NCBI GenBank assembly: GCA_024138015.1
Contig: JAMXBB010000009.1
Span: forward strand, 14,092,263-14,156,262
Reading direction: 5' to 3'
DNA: 64,000 nucleotides
Origin: Lumnitzera littorea
Taxonomy: Eukaryota; Streptophyta; Magnoliopsida; Myrtales; Combretaceae
Shown: piece after piece, positions 13,425-25,129 of the stretch
How the letters are laid out: each line of letters begins with the position of its first letter
Position numbering within the stretch: the stretch's first letter is position 1
Notes under the pieces: model-generated
What the model was told of the DNA's origin: nothing
What the model saw: only the letters and a program-made list of their open reading frames with translations
Database searches by the model: none
Program-made: the position numbers and the translations under genes

Positions 13425-14652
13425 CCACACATACATACATATATACAAGTACATAAATAAAGAAAATACAAAATACATACATATATACATATGTAAAGAA
13501 ACACATAGTACCTATATATATGTTATATACGTATACGTACATGTACATATGCCTAAGTTTTTATACAAATTATTTGTATAAATTACTAAATCATGTACAC
13601 TACACATTAATATACCTTAATATTTATACACATATATGGACATACATACTCAAATATATGTATGTACAAGAATATAGATAAATAATTATTACAAAATACC
13701 TATAATATACATACTAAATAACATATTTGTATAGTATTTTTGGGTGGAAGTCCCTAAGCTTTTTCCTTCTTCTCCTTATCTTTGAAATTTTCCAGGAAAT
13801 GAAAAAAAAAAAAAATGAAGGGAAGTTCATGGTTCAAAAGAGGAGAAATTGAGAGGATTTGGTATGTGTTTTTCCTTTGCAATTTCCGGACATTAGGGAG
13901 TGTACTACAGAAGCTTACCAATTGACTAAATAAAGAGAGCAAAATGAAAAGAAAAATCTAAGGCAATATGTGGCATTAACGATGATAAGACAATGTAATC
14001 ATTCTTCTTATTTTTCCTCTCTTTATTGGACACTTGGAATTTAATTTAACACACATGGGCTGCAGCATTGAAGACCTAAAGACCCATGTGGAGCATGGGG
14101 AAAAATAGGGGAAAGAAAAGGAAAAAGAAAAATAAAAATATGTAAATTTTCTAAACAAAAATTATATAATTAGTCTTTATAAAATAATTTTGAGATTTTA
14201 TAAAAATTTATTAATTTAATTGTTACTTGTTACATTTATAATATTTACAAGTTATTTCTACGTATTTATTAAAATTTATATGCGATTACGTGCATGAGTC
14301 GATAATTACCATCAACTATGATTTTATTATTGTTAAATTATATTTATTCATTTTATAAGCTTAAAATTATAGTTTTAGGATTTTTATTAAGTTTGAGTTC
14401 GATTTTGGGTATTTACGTGTATATCGGATTTAGAGTTTTTGTCCGCGATTTAAGTTTTGATCAAGTTTTTAAGGTTTTTATTACCGATACTATATTCAAT
14501 TTCACAATTTAATAAAAATTTTATTTTACCTAGCCTTATTAACCCATGATATCATTTTAGAATACTTAGACCTAGATTAGGGTTTATATAACTAAATGTA
14601 TGAGGTTTACAATACGTGGCAGGTTGTAGTGCTCTTGGGTTTTGGAGTGTCA
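10852..14652 (-). mobile_element. Family A repeat, copy A3 (near full length)
   Basis: On the plus strand it runs from TGTTACGACTCG to GGAGTGTCA, so it has TG...CA ends, 3.8 kb apart. It aligns along most of its length with A4 (45219-48767) in the same orientation and with A1 in the opposite one. Features in plus-strand order: GC-richer island 11209-11260, TA-rich block 12720-13740, purine-rich block 13750-14130, conserved terminal 500 bp. No clean TSD is visible (ATATG versus TAATA). It has no gag or pol, so it is either a solo LTR or a non-autonomous large unit. Confidence 0.65.
13229..13460. repeat. (AT)n and (ATAC)n microsatellites in A3
   Basis: Uninterrupted AT runs near 13232-13250 and 13395-13421, followed by ACAC and ATAC steps. 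Part of the TA-rich module of family A. Small Tyr/Ile-rich frames here are not genes. Confidence 0.8.
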
Positions 14653-15182
14653 TAATAATAATGTTTGATAACTTGCTTGAACTGTTATGGTGAGGAACGA
14701 ATTCACTGAGCTATGGTCTAAGCTATGGTTTAGTCATTCCTCTATAGCTCCTTTTGTAGGTCCATTTAAGTTGGGTCTAGGATAAATCTCGAGTGTAAAG
14801 TGCAAACTGAAGATATATATAATAATGTTAGAGTTAATTGAGAAGTGTATAACTAATACAAAAACATCCTTTGTAGAAAGTATATATATGTTAGGATTCT
14901 ATATAATTTAGTATTTCTTATAATTTATGAAACTGACTTACCCTGTCTTATTATTTGATAGGAGATATTGATTCTCTACGGTTTTGAGAAACTGTGGAAT
15001 ATTGGATACTCATAGTTATTTATATTTTATGTTAAGCTAATAGATTAAAAATCATAAACTTTGGTGATTAATTAATTAGATTTTTGCAATCTCTAAATTG
15101 TAAGGTTGTTTTCATATCATGAGTACATATGCGATATGAAAAATTTAGATAATCCTACTAAACTTTCCTTAGGGTTATGACA
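14653..15182 (+). repeat. Right-hand remnant of A2 (or of C)
   Basis: AATGTTTGATAACTT and GGTGAGGAACGAATTC near the start resemble the A1 sequence at about 4880-4930, and the end GGGTTATGACA matches the family A terminus seen at 5348. This is read as the remainder of A2 after the C + A3 interruption. The alternative is the tail of C. Similarity is weaker than between A1, A3 and A4. Confidence 0.4.
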
Positions 15183-18116
15183 ACCACCCTTTTCCTATTA
15201 GCATTTTAATTTGAAACTTCCATAACTACATGATTGATCTAAATCACAGTCAATTAACTGGTTACCATTATTTCATTATAAAACAAGAACTGGTTAGCAA
15301 GTTACTTTCATCAAATATTAGGTTTATTGATATAATAAATACTTTGGCGAAAAAAAAAATGATGTGATCAATACAAATATTACTAAATCAACTACTATAA
15401 GTCCACAAACACACACATATACATATACGTACATATATACATACATATATACACACATATACACACAAAGACTAGTAACTTAATAATAATGAACATACTA
15501 ACTTTAACAATTTCATGAAAATTATTATAATCCTAGAACACTATATGCTTCAATCTTGCAAATTCTTAATGTTGAATTAGGTCATAGCTTAAGTTTGCTA
15601 AAACTACATTTTAGCCCCTAATAACTTTAAATTATAAAAGTAACCAAATTTACATGCAAAGTTATAAATAAATGTTTCTTACGACATATTTTAGGTCTCT
15701 AATATCATTATATATCAAATTCATCCAATTTTTTGGTATTCTAAATCTCTGACTTCACTGCTTAGGAATAAATAGTAAGTGTTAAAATTATAAGTGCTTT
15801 TAAACTAAGATTAGCACCTGTAAGTTTTTGACAAAAGTAATGTCTCTAACTAATTTCGCACAGTTTGATCAATTGATGAGTCACTAAACGCTATGGCGTG
15901 ATCTTATAAATTTTTCTTTTTAATACAAGTGAATTTCAAGCCATATATACCTATAAATTTAAGTTTATAAGCTCGAAAGCCTGAAGTTTGAACGTTGAAC
16001 TATAATGACATATCACTAAGGATGGATTACAAGACTAAAATAAATAATATTAGTATATGAAGCTACAACCATGGATTACTTGAATAGTATTTATTATTTG
16101 GGAGATTTGATTACTAATCTGTATATATTAAGCAACATATACCATTACTTATATATATATATATACACACACACACTAATTATCAAATTTTTAAGATAAC
16201 ATATTTTATCGCGATTTGGAACGCCTCGAAGCGGTAAATAGGGAAACACTTTTTACAATAAACTATTTCAAATATATGGATAAATATAGAATTAGGAATA
16301 AGAAATTTCAGGGGAAAAAGTCTCATAAGAGATTTTATGACATGAATGGATGATTGAGTACCTCATGTAACACAAACGTGCTTACTAACTAGTTATTGTA
16401 ATTAAACAAATATATTTTACAAATGTAAAATCTATGATGAAAAAGAGCAAGCCATGTGAATCAACAAGATGCACGTTGGAATATGAGAATAAAACAACTC
16501 GAGCATCAGCGTAAAGGTATATATAAGAACATTATTTTCTATGAGAAGTCTTACTAAATAAGATATGCTCTATAACATTCTATGGGATAATTACAAAAAC
16601 ATTTGTTATTATTTTTCAGGTGTAGATAAAACTTTTAAGCTTCTAAATAATGATTTCACTTTTCTAAAACTTTTAAAAACATGTAAATTAAATCGAAACT
16701 GTTACTAGAATCCTAAAGTCATCATTACAAGCATAATAATAAATAGAGACAATTTGGGGCTTTAGCAATATTTTCAAAAATTATGAAAAATGAAATCATA
16801 TTTTAAAAATTTAGAGCTCCATTGATGCCAAATAGTTAGTTGCAATTAGCAAAATTCTAAAGCTATATAAGTATAAAAACAAAGGGGGAAGAGATGAGGC
16901 TTTTCTGTTGAAGAAATATTGAGGCCCAACCAACGACCATGAATTGTAGGAGAAAGAATAGGGGAATAAGAACCTAGCTTTTTACAAGTGCAAGCAAATA
17001 AAAAAATCATAGGTTCCTAAAGTGAAGCCGCAATAGACAGATACCTTGAGTCTATGTATCATGTTATGTTTCTGCCCTTATTGTCCACTTATTGGAGGTG
17101 TTTCTAATCTCTTGTGCATAAAAAGGGCTTTTTCCAGATATAGTTTTCAAGGTCTCATGTTGTCTTATCTTACAATAACATTTCTAAAACAATACATATA
17201 TTTCATCCCTCATCACACTATCGACTAGCGTTTAGTTATAGTTATTGGCTGCTTGGGTGGTTTCTTTTGAATCCATATTGAAAAGGTTAGCTACTTTACT
17301 CATGCTTGACGTGTGTAATTTATGCAATTTTTTTTTTTTACATTTTCATGTACTTCATAATTTTCTTTGAATTGCTATCTAATAAAATATTTTATTCATA
17401 GTAAATTAGAGTTGGATCTCCTTGAGACTATTAAAATATAGAGATATCTTGATTTTTTTTTTTTTTAAAGAAGACACACACACATACACATCTATGCCTC
17501 TTGAAAAGTATAAAATTTTAAGTATAATATAAATAAATCCTTTAAACGTCGATCAATTGTATGAATTTACTTCTTAAACTTTCAAATGTTGTAGATCATC
17601 TCTTTAAACTTTAATAAATTAGTAAATAATCTCCATAGGTTGTAAATGACTCCCATAAACTTTGACATTAGTATGAAAATACTTGCTTGAATTTATCAAA
17701 ATATGTTTTAAAACTTTTAAAACTTTGATCATAGTATAACATTTTTTAAGTAAAAGTGGAAATGTCATTTATGTTGTTAATTTTTTAATGTTAAGTGGTG
17801 ATTTGCAACACCTAAATGTTTAGGAGATAAATTTGCACCTATGTCTTTTTTTTTTATGAGTTATTTACAGTTTCTCCTAATATTTTTTGTCTAATACAGT
17901 ATCGAGTTAATCTTTAAATGCAATTATAATTACATCAATATAATTGAATTGTAGTAATTGTTAAAATGTCAAATCAATTAAGACGAATAAAAATTAGTCA
18001 ATTAATATGTATAAGTGTTACTTCTACAAAAGGTTGATTTAGTATCAAATTTGCTAAAGAAATTTTTTATGGCTTCCATATCTTTCAAGGGGGTGTAAGT
18101 TTGTAAACTTTTTTTT
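15183..18116. other. Intergenic, no gene seen
   Basis: AT-rich sequence with an (AC)/(AT) microsatellite at 15410-15470 and a TA/CA run at 16149-16177. The stretch 17515-17880 has repeated TAAACTTT words like those inside the MITE at 6631 and may be a decayed relative. The small frame at 17046-17228 has no recognisable product. Confidence 0.5.
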
Positions 18117-18823
18117 GGATAAATTGTACATACCTCCCCTATAAACTTTTGTAATTGTGTGGATAATACACATTTTTAAAATTAAGTATTTATACCCTTA
18201 AATAGATATGGAACCCACATTACTTATTTAATATATATATATTTATCATGTGTATATATTAATAATACATATATTTACGCCAGATTTATATATTATAATT
18301 AATATTACTATAGTACAACTTGTAGTTTATAATACACTCATACTTACAATATATAATTTTAAAATGATAGCTATTGCATTATATCAAAGCATACAGGTCT
18401 TATTAGTGTCTTTTACATTTAAGAATTGCATATTTTATTCTTTTCATGTAAATAGCACTACAAAAGGCGTCTATAACTTTTTTTTTTATATGATATTTAC
18501 ATATTATTTATATGATATTTTATATGGTGTTGTTGTTTGTTACATACATAAGTTTATCACAAATGAAATGCTCATCAAATTCATAACTACGCACTTCTGC
18601 ATTAAAATTTCTATCAACCATTATTTACTATTATATCAGAAATACGTTGTCCAAACAATGTTTAGGTCAAGCTTTCAAATTGTTTGAAAAACACAATAAA
18701 TATATATATTATTTAAATAATATGGGTTCCATATCTATTTTAGTAGTGTGAGTACTCAATTTTGAAAATGAGGGTATTTATGCAATTACGAAAGTTTAGA
18801 AGAGATGTTTGCACAGTCAACCC
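18117..18823. mobile_element. Fold-back element, about 707 bp, arms about 115 bp
   Basis: The left arm (18117-18232) and the reverse complement of the right arm (about 18710-18823) share long blocks, notably AGATATGGAACCCA and CTTTYGTAATTG flanked by matching TTTATACCC words. Both flanks are T-runs, so no informative TSD can be read. The interior is extremely AT-rich. A 145-codon open frame (18250-18687) has biased Tyr/Ile/Phe content and no homology I recognise, and is not called a gene. Superfamily undetermined. Confidence 0.65.
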
Positions 18824-20486
18824 TTTTTTATATTCAAGATGTGTAGTTTGATAGTTTTAAGTGGGTATTACATATATTCTATGCTTTTGTTTATCTTGTA
18901 GCATCATTTTAAAATAGTTTATTGTTATATAATAGTTAATAAAGAGAGGGAAATCCTAAGTTTGAGTTGATAAAAGGTAAGTTTATCAACTTCTGATATA
19001 CTTGTAGGAGCCATGAAAAGATAGTAAAAGATATCACTTCTGTTTGGCCCAAAAAAAAAAAAAAAAAGGTGACACTTCAGTTAAGTGAATTTCATATTTA
19101 TCCTATAGAGATAATACAAAATATAAATTCTGTTACTTTTATTCTTATGGCAAAATTCGATTAGCATATTTCTTTCACCAGCCAGTTACTTTGGTGGTAT
19201 ATTTTATGTCATTCATGTAATTATTTTTGTGTAGGCTCCTGGTTTCCATTTTGAGCTCTTTTTGTTCACTTTTATGCAATATAGTTTAAAGAAAGCACAT
19301 GAGTAAAAACTTATCAGTGGAAAGAACGTAGAGAATAACACCACAAATCTTGGAATTTATTAGCTGAGGATTAATAGACTCTTTAGCATAGAAATCCTTG
19401 AAATTTCATTAAGTTTATGTTGTTGGGTTATTTTGAAAAATATTAATTTTTTAATTTTTCCTTTTCTTACTCAATATACTTGTGTCATTTTAACTTTCAG
19501 TTAGAAAAAATTATTTTTTTTATTCTTTTTCACTTTAGATACCCCTTCTATTTTTTTTTTCAATTAATCATAACAACTTTATTATAAAAACTTCGCTATT
19601 AAAAAAAAAATTGAAAGATCAAGAAAATACGGTAGTTTTGATTTAATTAGTCTTTTCATTATTGGGAAAAATAATAATAAATATATACAAAATGAAAAGT
19701 ATGCTTTACTAAAGAAAATATTTTTCCTCTGCCTTAATAATTAGTGTTATTATTGGATATGGAAGATACCTGCATTGCTCTTTTCTTCCCCCTAAAATAA
19801 ATGGAAAGAATGGAGCTAAATAAATTAGGGAAATTTTAACAAGTGCCGTTTTTCTCGAATGATTATTTTATTGTGAAGTGTACAATGGGAGAGTTTCTGT
19901 CGTTCAGTTTTTCATTTTTGTTGAGGGTTAATATAACATTTTATCTCACCTTTAATTTATATCCATTAGATCAAGACTATAGAAAATATCATTAATTTAA
20001 TAGTTCAAATTTAATGGTTATAAAATTAAAAGTGAGGTAGAAGGCTAGACCGGTTTCCTAAAAAATATGAATGGGATTATAAAAAAAATCCGCATAATGA
20101 ATAGTAAAATATATGAAATGTGTCCATCTTTTTTTCAATTTTTCTTTTTGAAATCTTCTTAGAGCACCTAGTAATGCCATAAGAATTGATAAAAAAGATT
20201 TATTAGTACTACTATGTTATATATTTAAATAAATTATATGTAAATACTAATGATAATGCATAGTTTTTAGAAAACTACCAACTCTTTAAGGAAACATTGC
20301 ATTACTGTCACGTTATGATAAATCACACACAAATTTCAATAAACCATGCCATGAATTGTAAAATAGAATTGTTAATAGCTTTGTTTTTACTGAATTTCAA
20401 TAAATGATGTTCATTAAAAGTAAAAATAAAGTTATTAATAGCTTTGATTTCGATTTAGAGATGTTGTAGGATTTCTCAAACTATCA
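18824..20486. other. Intergenic, no gene seen
   Basis: AT-rich sequence upstream of the only gene. An A-run lies at 19050-19067. A short imperfect inverted pair (CTCACCTTTAATTT near 19946 against AAATTAAAAGTGAG near 20023) hints at another small fold-back element, but I could not define its ends. Confidence 0.4.
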
Positions 20487-20520
20487 TATATATATATATA
20501 TATATATATCTTTATATATT
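20487..20520 (+). promoter_or_regulatory. AT microsatellite and possible TATA region of the DUF4220 gene
   Basis: An uninterrupted AT run (about 20488-20509) is followed by CTTTATATATT (20510-20520), about 175 bases before the proposed start codon. The position suits a core promoter plus 5' UTR, but TATA-like strings are common throughout this sequence, so the assignment is weak. Confidence 0.25.
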
Positions 20521-20693
20521 AAAATTTTATTAATATTTACATATTACTAATTTATTTATAAGAGATATTAATATCAATAAAATTTTTCTCAATGCATGCA
20601 TAGGATATAACGTATCCTTAAAATCCTCATTAGATGTCAACATTATAAATGCTGCAGGAGAAGTGTTTGGTTCGATTAATCAAGGAGACAAAA

Positions 20694-23500
20694 ATGTGGC
20701 ATATAATCCCCGATAGTTTTCGGACACATTGGAAGGATTGGGAGGTTCGCTTCCTAGTACTCTTTAGTCTTTTTTTGCAATTGATCCTTCTCCCTGCTGG
20801 CATCCTTAGGAAGGCCACACCAACAGGATGGATCCAAGTCCTGGCATGGATTGCTTATTTGACAGCTGAATCGATACCAATTAGGACTCTCGGGGTCATT
20901 TCGAATTGGCTTTCCAACTTGAAGAAGGAGACCGCCACTGGGACACTAGAGCGAAAATATGAGCTCATAGCGCTATGGGCACCCATCCTTTTAGTACACC
21001 TAGGAGGACCAGACACCATCACTGCCTTTGCCTTGGAAGACAATGAGTTGTGGTTGAGGCATTTAGCTAGGGTTACTGTCCAAATTGGATGGACATGTTA
21101 CATTTACTTCCTGGCGCTGTCGAGCTCCCCGCTTTCTTTTCTCGCGATTGCAATCATCGTAATTGGGACAATTAAGAGTTTTGAGAGGACTCTGTCCTTG
21201 TTTCGTGCTAGTAAGAATGAATTTCGCGACTCAATGGTCTCCCTTCCTCGAACCGGTCTATTATATCCGAGGTTAACCGAAAGCCTTAGTCTGAAAAAGG
21301 TACAAGGACACACAGTCACGTTAGACACTGTCGTCGAGACCCATGCTCCAGAGGCCTTGTCTCTTCCCGAAAACCACGAGCAAGAGAGTCCTCAAGATAG
21401 AAACGCGTTCATCGCTTCCCAATTGCTCGAAACATTCCGGGTCTTATTCGCCGATCTCACCATCAATCTCAAGGCGTTAGGAAATATCAAATCCCTATTC
21501 GCCCAAGTGAATTCTGAAAACGCATTCAAGATCATTGACATCGAATTGAATTTGATGTTTGAATCGCTATACACAAAGGCCCCAATAATTTACAGTCCTC
21601 TGGGTGCAATCATGAAGAGTATTACATTGGTTTTTACCCTGGGGGTGCTGTTATCGTTTTGCTTGGTTGATAAACGAGTTTATGAATTAAAGCTTGACGT
21701 CTCCATCACATTTATGGTCATCCTTGGTGTTTTAGTGAGTGAGATACATTCAATAATCAAAATTGTCTCTTCGGATCGCATGTATGGAATGTGTATGGAG
21801 AGGAAGTGGCATTTCGAGCATCGATTTGTATCCTGGATACAGTCGCACCATCAGTTTGGATGGTTGGGATTCACCACTAGCGAATGCAGATGGTCAGGAA
21901 CATTAGGTCAATTTAGTATTGTAGGTTTCGCTGTCAGCAGAGCCCAAAACATCGTTTCGTTAAATCTGGCGAGCAAGAAGATGATCGAGAAGATTTTGCG
22001 GTATTTTTCCATCACTTGTGAACCGTTTGATCCTAGTTTGAGGAGTTGGATTCATGAGTATTTGAAGGAGAAATCACGTATCTGGTCAGGCGAAGAAAGC
22101 CGTGCAAGTGATTCCACTAGAAGGGGATGGTTACCAGCTTATGGGGCAACCCAAATACTAATGGAGAAGTTTAATCTTCATGATTTGACTTGGAGTACTG
22201 ATGTGATCCCATTCTCTGAAAGTATCGTAATCTGGCATATTGCAACGGAGATTCTATACTATGAAGATCGGAAATCGTTGAGCAAGGAAGAGGGTGATAC
22301 TCAGATCATGTGCCAGATAAGCAGGACTCTCTCAAGCTACCTTGTCTATTTGCTTGTCCATAAACCAACCATGCTGCCTATTGGTAAGAACATCTGAAAA
22401 TTTCCCTCTTATACACCTACATGCATGCTGCATAGTGGGAAATACCCTTTGAATCTTTTTACTTGTCCTAGACGACACTCGTTAAGAGAAGGAAAAAAAA
22501 ATTGCACATCCTCGGACTTAAAAAAGGATAAAATCCTATTTATCTCAACTTCTGTTTTCTCCTTAAATATATAGTTAAACTTATGAGTGTATAAATATAG
22601 ACATGAAAATGTTTAATTTTCTCAAAAATAGTCATAGGTTCTCAAGTCTAAGGGGTTTATGCTTGAATTTCCACTTCTATAGGAACCATTTTTTTGAAGT
22701 TACAAAGTGTTTAACATCAAAGTAATATGAATTTATTTGGTCCCATTAATGGATTTTTCACGCTTAATGAAAAAAAAAAAAGAATGCATGCAAAGATAAG
22801 TTTTATTCATTTAGCATCTTAACAAATACTCAGAACATCCAATCCCATTTATTTACAACCATTCTAGAAATTGTGTCTTTAACTATTTAATCCACTGATA
22901 GCAGGCATCCAAGATAATTGTTATACTCACACTCTTTTGGAGGCTCGGAAATTCTTTGAAGATCGAATCTCAAGTATCTCTCCTCATGTACCCAAGAATT
23001 TTGGAGAACGCATAGGGTTCAGAAAGAGTTATAAACATGAGAAGGATGAAGCATTTTCTTGCAAAGATGAAACCAAGTATGAATCTAAACCCAAGAAAGA
23101 CGCCTCCAACGTTATTGATGAGGAACATAAATCCCAATGGGAATTGGATCTATGCAGGATTTGTCATATGCTACTAAAAGTCCCATATGAATCTGAAATA
23201 AAACCAAGATTGGTTGAAGATGGAGTAAACCAGTCACTATTGTTTCATGGATCCCATCTTGCACAAGAACTGAAATCAGAAAAACGTTCATTAATGAGGC
23301 GATGGGAGGTGATTAAGTTTGTTTGGACAGAGGCGCTTTTATATTCTGCTTATCACTCTGATGGGGATGTTCATGCTAAGCAGTTGAGTTATGGAGGAGA
23401 GCTTCTCACTCATGTCTGGCTTCTCATGGCACATTTTGGCATATCTAAGCGGATTAAACCTATAACCAAGAGTGCCCTCAAATCGTTGGTCAATTCGTAG
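20694..23500 (+). CDS. DUF4220 / DUF594 multi-pass membrane protein (2 exons)
   Basis: Plant-specific membrane protein family of unknown biochemical function. Exon 1 is 20694-22383 and exon 2 is 22905-23500, giving about 761 residues. Splicing makes a Gly codon across the junction and joins MLPIG to IQDNCYTHTLLEARKFF, as expected inside DUF594. Residues 18-38, about 148-160, 305-325 and 334-357 look membrane-spanning. Residues 90-123 hold the DUF4220 signature (LWAPILLVHLGGPDTITA, then EDNELWLRH). From about 506 the DUF594 part shows SESIVIWHIATE, LSSYLVYLL, and near the C-terminus HAKQLSYGGELLTHVWLL. The ATG at 20694 has A at -3 and places the family's usual N-terminus (IPDSFRTHWKDWEVR). An in-frame ATG at 20649 would add 15 residues. 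There is no internal stop or frameshift, so it is probably functional. It is the only intact gene here. Confidence 0.9.
22384..22904 (+). other. Intron of the DUF4220/DUF594 gene (521 bp)
   Basis: Donor G|GTAAGA at 22383/22384 and acceptor GATAGCAG at 22897-22904. It is AT-rich with T-rich stretches. Phase 1: the split codon is G + GC. If retained, translation stops four codons later at 22395-22397, truncating DUF594. The exon 2 frame is open upstream only to the acceptor region, which supports this junction. Confidence 0.88.
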
Positions 23501-23905
23501 GGCCTTTCCCTATCTAAACATCGATGCGGTTGTTGAAGAAATAAGGGAAGATACCTGGATGTTGACTGGGTCTATAAAGATCGGAGTATAAGCCGCATGA
23601 TATGAATGTGACCCTATGTATCAATGGCCAATGTGCTTTGGCACATGTTGTTCACACATATTGTCAAGCGGTTTATGACTCGACCGATCCACACGAGTTT
23701 AGTGAATGTAGTAGATGAAAGATGGTTGGTTGCTATTGTTACTTGTGTGCTTCTAGATTTTTATAAGTTGGAATTATCGTTATCGGTGTGCTTAAGTTAT
23801 GTCTCCCTTCTTCTTTGGTATTATATATGCAATATATTTAGCTCTCTAAATGTTAAATGTAATTTTTAGAATGCTTGTCATTAAAATAGATTGAATGAAT
23901 AAGAA
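23501..23905 (+). other. Probable 3' UTR of the DUF4220/DUF594 gene
   Basis: Downstream of the stop the sequence is less AT-rich than the intergenic background, then becomes T-rich with near-upstream-element-like AATGAATAAG at about 23891. No strong coding signal; the 81-codon frame at 23624 has no recognisable homology. The exact polyadenylation site cannot be read. Confidence 0.35.
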
Positions 23906-25124
23906 CCGATTGATTAAAAAAAATCATGTTGGATGAATGAGAAATTATTATCATAAATTATCTCAAATGTTCACAGTTACCCCTACACTATCAACAAAAA
24001 TGGCATCCACCCATATATATGGGGCCAATAAGTTGTCAAATAAATTATTAAGTACCATACATGAATAAAACAATATCATGTTAGAAAACATATTTAATCG
24101 GTAGTATACACTATATATATATACATATAATATATAACTACTAATTATATTTGGATATATAATAACATAGATAATGAATTTTAAGTGATTATCTACTATT
24201 GTCCCCACGTTGTATAGCTAATGAATCCTTTCTCCATATGGTGACCAAATAATTTCTAACTATCTAATAACTGTACCAATGTAGTTGATATACACATCTT
24301 GTGCTATTTCATAAATATAACATATTCAAGCGTTATTCAATCAAAGAGCAAGTCTAAACACATTATATTATATATGTACATAGGATTTAGATTCTCTTAA
24401 TTTTCCTTAATTAATAAATGAATGGTCAAGAATATTTATATTTTAAAGATGCTTGTGATGTTATTTTTTTCCTCATGATTTCAACTATTTATTATAAGTG
24501 ACATCATTTTAAAAGAAAAATTGGTAGGTAGTAAATTGAGAGAACACTTTTATAAGCGTAATTATAGGTGCAATTATTACAATAGATCATAATTCCTACT
24601 CATATTGTAGTGCTCAATCAACTTCACAATGATCCAAGCATCCGGAACCCATTTAAAATTTCAAAGACGTGTTGCTAATTATGTTTTACATTAAATTACA
24701 GTATCCTTTTTGATTGATAAAGTATGACTTATATTATTATGATTATATATTATGTGTGTATGTATTTTTAGTATTAGACGAGTATAATGTATATACAAAT
24801 AGGTTAAGAAAGAAAATGAATTATTACTTGTACCCATGGAATACATATTATTTGTGTAACTATAGCTTTTACTCGATTCAATGTTGAGTTATGTACTTAG
24901 ATTAATTTTTCGAATGACAAATTTACACTTATATCATAATTAACATAACAATTTGTACATTTACCCAATATTTACAAATTTTATATGTTGGGCCTAATTT
25001 TACATATTTTTCAAAATATACATCAAAATTCAAGTTAAGGAAAATTATGAAATGAATGAACTATCCTTATCTCTTTAGGTTAACACACATTTTCACCCAT
25101 AGCACAAAATATAATATGCAAATG
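23906..25124. other. Intergenic, no gene seen
   Basis: AT-rich sequence with TA microsatellite-like text near 24110-24140. No protein homology or clear repeat boundaries were found. Confidence 0.5.
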
Positions 25125-25129
25125 CATTA

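Noticed and set aside
10852..14652. TSD for A3
   Set aside because: Flanks ATATG and TAATA do not match; the boundary is supported by homology only, so none is claimed.
18250..18687. 145-codon open frame
   Set aside because: It sits between the arms of a fold-back element, its composition follows the AT content, and there is no homology.
20630..21574. Minus-strand frames opposite exon 1 of the DUF4220/DUF594 gene
   Set aside because: Shadows of the real coding strand without family motifs.
22937..23500. Separate 187-residue gene
   Set aside because: It would start at TTG and encodes the C-terminal half of DUF594; the splice junction at 22383/22905 makes it exon 2.
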